Shown here in pieces: positions 50,357 to 58,125 of a DNA stretch of 64,000 nt. Source of the DNA: DASSKK01 sp035690495 (GTDB lineage Bacteria > Actinomycetota > Actinomycetes > Propionibacteriales > Nocardioidaceae); contig DASSKK010000008.1 of NCBI GenBank assembly GCA_035690495.1, positions 1-64,000 of the forward strand, given 5' to 3'. The notes beneath the pieces were generated by a model, which had not been told where the DNA came from, did not search any database, and worked only from the letters and a program-made list of their open reading frames with translations. Each line of letters starts with the position of its first letter. Position 1 is the first letter of the stretch. The position numbers and the translations under genes are program-made.

Positions 50357-53300
50357 ATGCATGACGACCGGACGCAGGTCGAGCGCCGCATCACCCGCAT
50401 GCTCGACGAGCGGCTGCGGCCCGCGGTCCACCGAGACGGCGTACCGCTCGGCCTGGAGTCGTGGCAGGCCCCCGGCGAGCCGGTCCCGATCAGCGAGGGC
50501 CTGTCCGCGCACTACTCCGAGGCCAAGCCGGGCCAGGAGTGGGGGCCGCCGTGGGGCACTACGTGGTTCCGGCTCTCCGGCTCGGTTCCCGACCCGTGGG
50601 CCGGTCTCGAGGTGGAAGCGGTCGTCGACCTCGGGTTCGCCCGCACCCGGCCGGGCTTCTCCGCCGAGGCCTTGGCGATGCGTCCGGACGGCACCCCGAT
50701 CAAGGGGCTCAACCCGCTGAGCACCTGGCTGCCGGTCGCGGCACCGGCGCGCGGTGGTGAGCCGGTGGAGGTGTACGTCGAGGCCGCCTCGAACCCGGAC
50801 ATCTTCCGGTCAGGGCTCGGGACGGACCTCGGTGACGTGCTCACGGCCGGCAGCGACCCGCTGTACCGCGTGCGACGCGTCGACCTGGCCGTCTTCGACC
50901 GCACCATGTGGGAGCTCGTCAACGACATCGAGGTTCTCGACCAGCTGATGCGTGAGCTGTCACCTGACTCGCCCCGCCGCTGGCAGATCCTGCGTGCACT
51001 GGAGCGCGCCATGGACGCGCTTGACCTCTCCGACGTCTCCGGCTCCGCGCAGCGGATGCGCGAGCTCCTCGCCCCCACCCTCGCGTCCCCCGCGCATGCA
51101 GGAGCCCATATCGTCAGCGCCGTCGGGCATGCGCACATCGACTCTGCCTGGCTGTGGCCGTTGCGCGAGACCGTCCGCAAGGTCGCCCGCACGGTGTCGA
51201 GCGTCACGTCCCTGATGGACGAGCACCCCGAGCTGGTCTTCGCGATGTCCTCGGCCCAGCAGTGGGCGTGGATGAAGGCGCACCGGCCGGAGGTGTGGGC
51301 CCGGATGCGCGAGAAGTTCGCGAGCGGCCAGCTCGTCCCGGTGGGTGGCATGTGGGTCGAGTCCGACACGAACCTGCCTGGTGGCGAGGCGCTGGCGAGG
51401 CAGCTCGTCCACGGCAAGCGGTTCTTCCTCGACGAGCTGGGGATCGAGACCGAAGAGGTCTGGCTGCCGGACTCGTTCGGTTACAGTGCAGCCCTGCCGC
51501 AGCTGGTCGCGCTCTCCGGCTCCCGGTGGTTCCTGACGCAGAAGATCTCCTGGAACCAGACCAACCGGCACCCGCATCACACCTTCTGGTGGGAGGGTCT
51601 GGACGGCACGCGTGTCTTCACCCACTTCCCTCCGGTGGACACCTACAACTCCGAGCTGAGCGGCGCGGAGATGGCGCATCTGGTGCGCAACTTCTCCGAG
51701 AAGGGCGTGGCGAACCGTTCCCTGGTGCCGTTCGGCCATGGCGACGGAGGCGGCGGCCCCACCCGGGAGATGCTCGCCCGCGCGGCCCGGCTGCGAGACC
51801 TCGAGGGGTCGCCGAGGGTCGACATCGAGGCTCCTTCCGACTTCTTCGCCAAGGCGCTCGCAGACCATGCCGACCCGGAGGTGTGGGTGGGCGAGCTGTA
51901 TCTCGAGCTGCACCGGGCGACGTACACCACCCAGGCCGACACCAAGCAGGGCAACCGGCGCAGCGAGAGCCTGCTGCGCGAGGCAGAGCTCTGGGCGACC
52001 ACGGCGTCCGTGCGGGCCGGTGCCGACTACCCCGCCGAGGAGCTCGACCGGATCTGGAAGACCGTGCTGCTGAACCAGTTCCACGACATCCTCCCCGGTT
52101 CCTCGATCGCGTGGGTGCACCGCGAGGCACGCGACACCTACCTGCAGGTTGCCCGCGACCTCGAGGAGATCGTCGCGGCGGCCCAGGCGGCCCTGGCCGG
52201 GACCTCGACCGCGGACACCGCCGTCGTCTTCAACGCTGCGCCTCACGAGCGCGCCGGCGTGCCGGCCGGGGGTGCGGTGGTGTCGGGAACAGCGGGACGT
52301 CGGGCCGGTACGCCGCCGGCGCGGGTCACCGCGACCGAGCACGGCTACGCGCTCGACAACGGTCTGGTCCGCGCCGTCCTCGACGAGTGCGGACTGCTCA
52401 CCTCGGTGGTCGACCTGTCCTGCGGCCGGGAGGTCATTGCACCGAACTCGGCAGGCAACCTCCTGCAGCTGCATCCCGACGTCCCCAACAACTGGGACGC
52501 CTGGGATGTGGACCGGTTCTACGCCCGCAACGTCACGGACGTGACCGATCTCGTGTCCATGACGCCGGTGTCACCGGACCCGGGCGAGGACACGGCCGAC
52601 CGGGAGCCCGTCGCCTCGGTCCGCGTCGAGCGCCGCTTCGGTCGGTCCACGATCACCCAGGTGATCTCGCTCGTCGCGGGATCGCGGCGCGTCGACGTGG
52701 GCAACGACATCGACTGGCAGGAGTCGGAGACCTTCCTCAAGGCGGCCTTCTCGCTCGACGTACGCGCCGACCGCTCGTCGGCCGAGACGCAGTTCGGCTA
52801 CGTGCAGCGCAACACGCACACCAACACCAGCTGGGACGTGGCGCGCTTCGAGATCTGCGCGCACCGCTACCTGCACGTCGGTGAGCCCGGCTACGGCGTG
52901 TGCGTGGTCAACGACTCCACCTACGGTCACGACGTCAACCGCACGGTCCGGCCCGACGGCGGCACCACCACGACGGTCCGCCTGTCGCTCCTGCGTGCAC
53001 CACGGTTCCCCGACCCGGACACCGACCAAGGGCGTCATCGGCTGCGCTACGGGCTCGTGGTCGGAGCGGACCTGCTCGACGCGACCCGTGAGGGCCACTG
53101 GCTGAACCTCCCCGAGCGCAGCGTGCCCGGAGACACCGGCGTCGAGCCACTGGTGTCGGTCGACAACGAGGGGATCGTGGTGTCGGCCGTCAAGCTCGCC
53201 GACGACGCCGGCACCGACCCTTCCGGCGACGTGGTCGTCCGGCTCTACGAGGCGCTCGGCGCGCGCGCGACAGGACACCTCACCGTGAACTTCCGGGCTG

Positions 53301-53440
53301 GGCCGGTGCGCATCACAGACCTGCTCGAGCGACCTCTCGACGACGCCACCCTCGAGCTCGACGACCAGGGCCGGCTCCCGCTGATGCTGCGCCCGTTCCA
53401 GATCCTCACCCTGCGCCTCACCCACGCCGGAGCCGCCTGA
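50357..53440 (+). CDS. GH38 family alpha-mannosidase
   Basis: A 1027-residue glycoside hydrolase of family 38, which cleaves terminal alpha-mannose by a retaining mechanism. The zinc-binding HAHIDSAWLW is at residues 258-267 with His260 and Asp262, and the nucleophile is Asp372 in WLPDSFGYS. The central helical bundle carries GHGDGGGGPTREML and the C-terminal part the beta-sandwich domains, ending ILTLRLTHAG. No signal peptide is seen, so it should act in the cytoplasm on imported oligosaccharides. It heads an operon with an ABC sugar importer and is divergent from a sugar-sensing regulator. Confidence 0.92.
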   Translation: MHDDRTQVERRITRMLDERLRPAVHRDGVPLGLESWQAPGEPVPISEGLSAHYSEAKPGQEWGPPWGTTWFRLSGSVPDPWAGLEVEAVVDLGFARTRPGFSAEALAMRPDGTPIKGLNPLSTWLPVAAPARGGEPVEVYVEAASNPDIFRSGLGTDLGDVLTAGSDPLYRVRRVDLAVFDRTMWELVNDIEVLDQLMRELSPDSPRRWQILRALERAMDALDLSDVSGSAQRMRELLAPTLASPAHAGAHIVSAVGHAHIDSAWLWPLRETVRKVARTVSSVTSLMDEHPELVFAMSSAQQWAWMKAHRPEVWARMREKFASGQLVPVGGMWVESDTNLPGGEALARQLVHGKRFFLDELGIETEEVWLPDSFGYSAALPQLVALSGSRWFLTQKISWNQTNRHPHHTFWWEGLDGTRVFTHFPPVDTYNSELSGAEMAHLVRNFSEKGVANRSLVPFGHGDGGGGPTREMLARAARLRDLEGSPRVDIEAPSDFFAKALADHADPEVWVGELYLELHRATYTTQADTKQGNRRSESLLREAELWATTASVRAGADYPAEELDRIWKTVLLNQFHDILPGSSIAWVHREARDTYLQVARDLEEIVAAAQAALAGTSTADTAVVFNAAPHERAGVPAGGAVVSGTAGRRAGTPPARVTATEHGYALDNGLVRAVLDECGLLTSVVDLSCGREVIAPNSAGNLLQLHPDVPNNWDAWDVDRFYARNVTDVTDLVSMTPVSPDPGEDTADREPVASVRVERRFGRSTITQVISLVAGSRRVDVGNDIDWQESETFLKAAFSLDVRADRSSAETQFGYVQRNTHTNTSWDVARFEICAHRYLHVGEPGYGVCVVNDSTYGHDVNRTVRPDGGTTTTVRLSLLRAPRFPDPDTDQGRHRLRYGLVVGADLLDATREGHWLNLPERSVPGDTGVEPLVSVDNEGIVVSAVKLADDAGTDPSGDVVVRLYEALGARATGHLTVNFRAGPVRITDLLERPLDDATLELDDQGRLPLMLRPFQILTLRLTHAGAA

Positions 53441-53522
53441 ACGGCGACACCGTCTACCACCCAACCGCCCTCGACCATCTGTTTGTCGCCGCCCCCGCGC
53501 GGCCGCCTCCCGGAGGACCCCG

Positions 53523-54962
53523 ATGTCCCAGACTGCCCGCAACCACCGTCATGCCGAGACCACGCCTGACGACCCTGTCGCCCAACCCCCGAGGCCGAGG
53601 CGGTCACGACGTATTCGTGCCGTCGCTCTCGTGGGCGCGGGTATCGCCGCCTCGGGGGCCGCGGCAGGATGCAGCGCAGGCGGGGGAAGCGGTGGCAGCG
53701 ACACCATCACGGTCACCTACCAGCAGTTCGGTGACTCCCATGTCCAGGCCAACTTCCTCAAGTCGGTCAAGGCGCAGTTCGAGAAGGCCCATAAGGGCGT
53801 GACCGTCGATCTGGAGCCGATCAGCGCCAGCGAGGACGACTACTACACCAAGCTGCAGCTGCAGATGCGCTCGACGCGGACCTCGCCCGACCTGGTCTAC
53901 GAGGACACCTTCTTGATCAACTCCGACATCAAGGCGGGTTACCTGCGACCGCTCGACGAGCACCTGAAGAGCTGGTCCGACTGGTCCCAGTTCCAGCCCA
54001 CTGCCAAGAAGGCCGCGCAGGCGCTGAACGGCAAGACGTACGGCGTCCCGGACGGCACTGACGTTCGCGGCCTTTGGTACAACAAGGAGCTGTTCGCCAA
54101 GGCCGGGCTGCCGACCGACTGGCAGCCCCATTCCTGGGACGACATCCTCGCCGCTGCCCGCGCCATCAAGGCGAAGCTCCCGGGTGTCATTCCGATCAAC
54201 ATCTACTCGGGTACCGGCGTCGGCGAGGCCGCCACCATGCAGGGCTTCGAGATGCTGCTCTACGGGACGGGCGACACGTTGTACGACTCCCAGCAGAAGA
54301 AGTGGGTCGTCGGCAGCAAGGGATTCGTCGACTCGCTGAGCTTCCTGAAGACGCTCAACGCCGAGCACCTGACCCCGCCCGCCAGCGACCAGCTCAAGCC
54401 GACGTGGGGAAACACCGTGTCGCAGCAGCTGCTGCCCAAGGGCAAGCTGGCGATCGACCTCGACGGGTCCTGGCTGTCGCTGAACTGGCAGAAGGGCGGT
54501 GCCGCCCCGTGGCCGCAGTGGAGCTCCACCATGGGCACCACCCCCATGCCCACCCAGGACGGCTCAGGTGCCGGCAAGGTGAGCCTCTCCGGTGGCTGGA
54601 CGTGGGCCATCCCGGCGAAATCCGACAACCCCGGGAAGGCCTGGGACCTGATCAAGCTGCTCGGCGACAGGCAGCATGAGCTCGAGTGGGCGATCAAGGA
54701 CGTGCAGATCCCCGTCCGCAAGGACGTTGCTGCCGACCCGTCGTACGCCCAGGCGAACCCGACCAACAAGTTCTTCGCCTCGCTGGTGCCGATCACGCAG
54801 TACCGTCCGGCCTACGCCGTCTACCCTCGGATCTCGCAGAAGATCCAGTCTGCGACCGAGTCCATCGTGACGGGGAGCGCGACCCCGCAACAAGCCGCGA
54901 AGACCTACGACCAGCAGGTCCAGGGCATCACCAGCGACGTCGTCGATGCCTCTGCGTCGTGA
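53523..54962 (+). CDS. ABC sugar transporter substrate-binding lipoprotein
   Basis: A 479-residue extracytoplasmic binding protein. An Arg-rich N-terminus (RPRRSRRIRA) and hydrophobic stretch end in the lipobox AAGC with Cys50, so it is expected to be lipid-anchored. The rest is a type-1 sugar-binding fold: TYQQFGDSHVQANFLKSVKA, SPDLVYEDTF, YNKELFAKAGLPTDWQPHSW and IPVRKDVAADPSY. It follows the mannosidase after 82 bases, has GGAGGA before its ATG, and is coupled to the first permease. A mannose-containing ligand is inferred. Confidence 0.9.
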   Translation: MSQTARNHRHAETTPDDPVAQPPRPRRSRRIRAVALVGAGIAASGAAAGCSAGGGSGGSDTITVTYQQFGDSHVQANFLKSVKAQFEKAHKGVTVDLEPISASEDDYYTKLQLQMRSTRTSPDLVYEDTFLINSDIKAGYLRPLDEHLKSWSDWSQFQPTAKKAAQALNGKTYGVPDGTDVRGLWYNKELFAKAGLPTDWQPHSWDDILAAARAIKAKLPGVIPINIYSGTGVGEAATMQGFEMLLYGTGDTLYDSQQKKWVVGSKGFVDSLSFLKTLNAEHLTPPASDQLKPTWGNTVSQQLLPKGKLAIDLDGSWLSLNWQKGGAAPWPQWSSTMGTTPMPTQDGSGAGKVSLSGGWTWAIPAKSDNPGKAWDLIKLLGDRQHELEWAIKDVQIPVRKDVAADPSYAQANPTNKFFASLVPITQYRPAYAVYPRISQKIQSATESIVTGSATPQQAAKTYDQQVQGITSDVVDASAS

Positions 54963-55867
54963 CTGTCGTTGCCGCTTCTGCCCCCGGTGCAGCCGCGCGG
55001 CTGCGCCGGGGGCTGGTGCGAGGGATGCCGCTGTGGCCGTCGGTCGTCCTCCTCGGCGTCTTCCTCGCCGGTCCGATCCTGTACTGCGTGTACTCCGCGT
55101 TCACCGACATGGCCCTCACCGGTGCCTCGGGGGCGCACTTCGTCGGGTTCGACAACTTCCGCAAGGCTTTCGGTAGCAGCGAGTTCAGAGCGTCGCTGGT
55201 CTACACGCTGATCTTCACCGTCCTCTCGGCCATCATCGGACAGAACGTCTTGGGCATGGTTCTCGCGCTGCTGATGCGCTCGGGCACCGCCTGGGTGCGA
55301 GCGCTGGTCAGCACCATCGTGATCGGCGCCTGGGTCATCCCCGAGGTGGTGGCGGGCTACCTCTGGTCCGCGTTCTTGGGCAACGACGGCTCGCTGAACC
55401 ACATCCTCGGGGTGCTGTCCCTGCCGGAGCAGAACTGGCTGTTCGACATCCCGATCCTGGCGGTGTCGCTCGCCAACATCTGGCGCGGCACCGCGTTCTC
55501 GATGCTCGTCTACTCGGCTGCACTCTCCGAGGTGCCGAAGGAGATCGAGGAGTCCGCGACCGTCGACGGCGCCGGCACGTGGCAGCGCCTCTGGTCGGTC
55601 ACGCTGCCGATGATCCGCCGCTCGATCATGACCAACCTGATGCTGATCACCCTGCAGACGCTGTCGGTGTTCGGACTCATCTGGACGATGACCCGCGGAG
55701 GGCCGAGCAACAAGTCCGAGACGCTTCCGCTGTTCGCCTACCAGCAGGCCTTCCAACTGTCCCAGCTCGGCTACGGTACGGCGCTGGCGCTGGTGTTGCT
55801 GGCCATCGGCGCGGTGTTCTCGCTGGTCTACCTGCGGGCACTTCGCCTCGAGGAGGGGTTGCGATGA
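54959..55867 (+). CDS. ABC sugar transporter permease 1
   Basis: A 302-residue permease of the MalF type from GTG 54959, overlapping the binding-protein stop. Six membrane helices are predicted by eye. The EAA loop, which docks the ATPase, reads EVPKEIEESATVDGAGTWQR (about residues 190-209). The C-terminal YQQAFQLSQLGYGTALALVL is typical. The stop overlaps the next ATG. Confidence 0.92.
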   Translation: MTVVAASAPGAAARLRRGLVRGMPLWPSVVLLGVFLAGPILYCVYSAFTDMALTGASGAHFVGFDNFRKAFGSSEFRASLVYTLIFTVLSAIIGQNVLGMVLALLMRSGTAWVRALVSTIVIGAWVIPEVVAGYLWSAFLGNDGSLNHILGVLSLPEQNWLFDIPILAVSLANIWRGTAFSMLVYSAALSEVPKEIEESATVDGAGTWQRLWSVTLPMIRRSIMTNLMLITLQTLSVFGLIWTMTRGGPSNKSETLPLFAYQQAFQLSQLGYGTALALVLLAIGAVFSLVYLRALRLEEGLR

Positions 55868-56712
55868 CCTTCTCGCTGACTGCTCGGCCCCCTCGGCGCG
55901 TCATGGACAAGATGGCCGTCAACCTGGCCCTGCTGGTGGTGGCCGCCGGCTTCGTGATCCCGTTGCTGTGGCTGATCCTGGCTGCGTTCGATGCGCGCGC
56001 CGGGGTGGCCGTCCACTGGCCGCACCCGTGGACCCTGCACAACTTCCACGCGATCTTGACCTACGACACGACGTACCGCCCGATGATCAACGGCGCGATC
56101 CTCTGCGGTGGTGGAACGCTGCTGACCGTGGCCGTCTCCGTGCTCGCGGCGTACCCGCTGTCGCGCTACCGGTTCCGGGCGAAGCGGCCCTTCCTGCTCA
56201 CGATACTGTTCGCCACCGGCCTCCCGATCACGGCGATCATGGTCCCAGTGTACGGCATGTTCGTGCAGGTCAACCTCATCGACACGCTCATCGGAACGAT
56301 CCTGTTCATGGCGACGACGGCGCTGCCGATCTCGATCTGGCTGACGAAGAACTTCATGGACGGCGTCCCGGTCGAGCTCGAGCAGGCCGCATGGACGGAC
56401 GGCGCGACCGTCATGCAGGGTCTGCGCAGGATCGTGCTGCCCCTGATGTGGCCCGGGCTCGCGGTGGTGACGATCTACACGTTCATCGGGCTGTGGGGCA
56501 ACTTCTTCGTCCCCTTCGTGCTGCTCTCCTCCAACGACCGGTTGCCGGCGTCGGTGAGCATCTACACCTTCTTCGGGCAGTACGGGCAGGTCGTCTACGG
56601 CCAGCTCGCCGCCTACTCGATGCTGTACTCCCTGCCGGCGGTGCTGCTCTATCTCATGCTGTCGCGACGTCTCGGCGGGGCCTTCTCCTTCGGTGGAGCG
56701 GTGAAGGGCTGA
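55864..56712 (+). CDS. ABC sugar transporter permease 2
   Basis: A 282-residue permease of the MalG type from ATG 55864. The EAA loop reads VPVELEQAAWTDGATVMQGL (about 172-191), and FATGLPITAIMVPVYGMFVQ is typical. No ATPase gene follows; in actinobacteria a shared MsiK-type ATPase encoded elsewhere commonly powers such importers, and that is inferred here. Confidence 0.92.
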   Translation: MTFSLTARPPRRVMDKMAVNLALLVVAAGFVIPLLWLILAAFDARAGVAVHWPHPWTLHNFHAILTYDTTYRPMINGAILCGGGTLLTVAVSVLAAYPLSRYRFRAKRPFLLTILFATGLPITAIMVPVYGMFVQVNLIDTLIGTILFMATTALPISIWLTKNFMDGVPVELEQAAWTDGATVMQGLRRIVLPLMWPGLAVVTIYTFIGLWGNFFVPFVLLSSNDRLPASVSIYTFFGQYGQVVYGQLAAYSMLYSLPAVLLYLMLSRRLGGAFSFGGAVKG

Positions 56713-56766
56713 GCCTGCCGGGGAGCCCCCCAGCCGTACGACGGCCCGGTGCCGCTGTCAACGCGT

Positions 56767-56789
56767 GTTGACATCAGAGTCATGTCAAC
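56767..56789. promoter_or_regulatory. Perfect palindromic operator before the HTH gene
   Basis: GTTGACAT (56767-56774), 7 bases, ATGTCAAC (56782-56789). It covers the -35 and the spacer of the promoter of the HTH/Clp-N pair, the natural position for autorepression by the small HTH protein or its partner. Confidence 0.7.
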
Positions 56790-56796
56790 CTAGGGT
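56768..56796 (+). promoter_or_regulatory. Leaderless promoter of the HTH/Clp-N operon
   Basis: TTGACA (56768-56773), 17 bases, TAGGGT (56791-56796), then 6 bases to the ATG at 56803. A near-perfect -35 and -10, with transcription expected to start at the start codon. Confidence 0.75.
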
Positions 56797-56802
56797 GACA
56801 GC

Positions 56803-57018
56803 ATGAGTGATGCCGGCGACCTGGCCAGTGCCGCCACGGAGGCGGATCCGGCGACGGGGCTGCGCGCGGTGCGGGCGCTCCGGCGGCTGGTCGAGTACCT
56901 CGAGCGCTCCCAGGTGGCCCGAGCTCGGGCCCTGGGGTGGTCGTGGCAGCAGATCGCGGACGTGCTCGGGGTGAGCCGGCAGGCGGTCCACAAGAAGCAT
57001 GGCCGCCGACGCGGCTGA
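56803..57018 (+). CDS. Small helix-turn-helix DNA-binding protein
   Basis: A 71-residue protein. The C-terminal half is a helix-turn-helix (RALGWSWQQIADVLGVSRQA, then VHKKHGRRRG), and the N-terminal half is helical (about 18-42), probably for dimerisation. It has no ribosome binding site; the ATG lies 6 bases after a TAGGGT box. The Clp-N protein starts 14 bases after its stop, so they form an operon, and the palindrome over its promoter suggests it represses itself. Confidence 0.75.
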   Translation: MSDAGDLASAATEADPATGLRAVRALRRLVEYLERSQVARARALGWSWQQIADVLGVSRQAVHKKHGRRRG

Positions 57019-57032
57019 GAGACGGAGGTGCG

Positions 57033-57584
57033 ATGTTCGAGCGGTTCACGCGGGCGGCCCGCGGAGTGGTCACGGATGCTCGCGAGAAGGCCGAGGCAGC
57101 CACCGCGAGCGAGGTGCGCGCCGAGCACCTGCTGGCGGCGCTGCTCGGTGACGAGCGGTCGACGGCAGTCACGGTGCTGGAGGATGTCGGTGTCGACCTG
57201 GAAGGGTTGCGCGAGCGGCTGGACCACGCCCGGATGCGCTACGTCGACGGGCTCGATGAGGACGACGCGGCGGCCCTGAGGGTGCTGGGCATCGACCTCG
57301 ACGACGTGGTCCGGCGCATCGATCGCAATCTGGGCGGGGCGGGGGACCAGTGCACGGACACGCTGGGTCGCCGGCTGCGGTTCTCGCGGGAGGCCAAGAA
57401 GGTGCTCGAGCTGTCCCTGCGCGAGGCGATCGCGCTGGGGCACGACTACATCGGCACCGAACACATACTGCTCGGGCTCGCCCGCTGTAGCGACCGGGTC
57501 GTGAGCGAGACGCTCACCACCGCCGGAGTACGTCGTGCGCCGCTGCGCGACGCCGTGCGAAACGCCGTACGCCGCGCGGGCTGA
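57033..57584 (+). CDS. Stand-alone Clp N-terminal domain protein (ClpC2-like)
   Basis: A 183-residue protein from ATG 57033 with GGAGGT upstream. It has two Clp-N repeats and no AAA+ ATPase domain. The start MFERFT and the second repeat, RFSREAKKVLELSLREAIAL then GHDYIGTEHILLGL (about residues 116-149), are nearly those of the ClpC N-domain. Phe2 and Phe117, at the places of ClpC1 Phe2 and Phe80 in the cyclomarin/arginine-phosphate pocket, are kept. About 35 residues are inserted between repeats. Mycobacterial ClpC2 is a comparable ATPase-free protein that shields ClpC1 from N-domain-binding antibiotics; a similar decoy or adaptor role is inferred. Confidence 0.75.
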   Translation: MFERFTRAARGVVTDAREKAEAATASEVRAEHLLAALLGDERSTAVTVLEDVGVDLEGLRERLDHARMRYVDGLDEDDAAALRVLGIDLDDVVRRIDRNLGGAGDQCTDTLGRRLRFSREAKKVLELSLREAIALGHDYIGTEHILLGLARCSDRVVSETLTTAGVRRAPLRDAVRNAVRRAG

Positions 57585-57642
57585 CCCCCATCGCGTGACG
57601 CACGTCTCACCGAATTCCGGTGGGGCAGCCCTGGGAGAGATG

Positions 57643-57648
57643 TATGCT
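57643..57648 (+). promoter_or_regulatory. -10 element for leaderless marR
   Basis: TATGCT followed by 6 bases and the ATG at 57655. No convincing -35. The ATG at 57640 in the same frame would overlap this box and is less likely. Confidence 0.4.
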
Positions 57649-57654
57649 TGCCGC

Positions 57655-58125
57655 ATGCATCCGGAGTCGTTCGAGGAGCCGCGCACCGCCGAGGAGGCGG
57701 TCGTCGGCCTCTTGATCCAGGCCGGCCGCCGGCTGCGCACCCGGCACCCCGAGGACCAGGTCGAGCCGTCCTGCTTCCCGCTGGCCAAGCACCTGCTGTC
57801 CGGCGAGGGCATCCGCGTCTCCGATCTCGCTGACCGCGTCGACCTCGACCAGTCCACGGTCAGCCGGCACGTCAAGATGCTCGAGGAGAACGGGATCGTC
57901 GAGCGCGGTCCCGACCCCGACGACGGCCGGGCCAGCCTGGTCCGCCTTTCGACCGCCGGCCGGGCCACGATCCGCGCCACCTTCGAGCGCCGCTTCCAGC
58001 GCATCAAGAACGTCCTCGAACCCTGGAGCGACGCGGACCGCGCCGACCTCCAGCGCCTACTCACCCGCCTTGCGGCCGACCTGCGCGCCGCCGACGACCA
58101 CGATGTTCGGAGCCACCAGTCATGA
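57655..58125 (+). CDS. MarR family transcriptional regulator
   Basis: A 156-residue winged-helix regulator. The recognition region is IRVSDLADRVDLDQSTVSRH then VKMLEENGIVERGPDPDDGR (about residues 58-97). Its stop overlaps the start of an MFS exporter (ATGA at 58122), so it probably controls that pump in response to a small molecule. Confidence 0.88.
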   Translation: MHPESFEEPRTAEEAVVGLLIQAGRRLRTRHPEDQVEPSCFPLAKHLLSGEGIRVSDLADRVDLDQSTVSRHVKMLEENGIVERGPDPDDGRASLVRLSTAGRATIRATFERRFQRIKNVLEPWSDADRADLQRLLTRLAADLRAADDHDVRSHQS

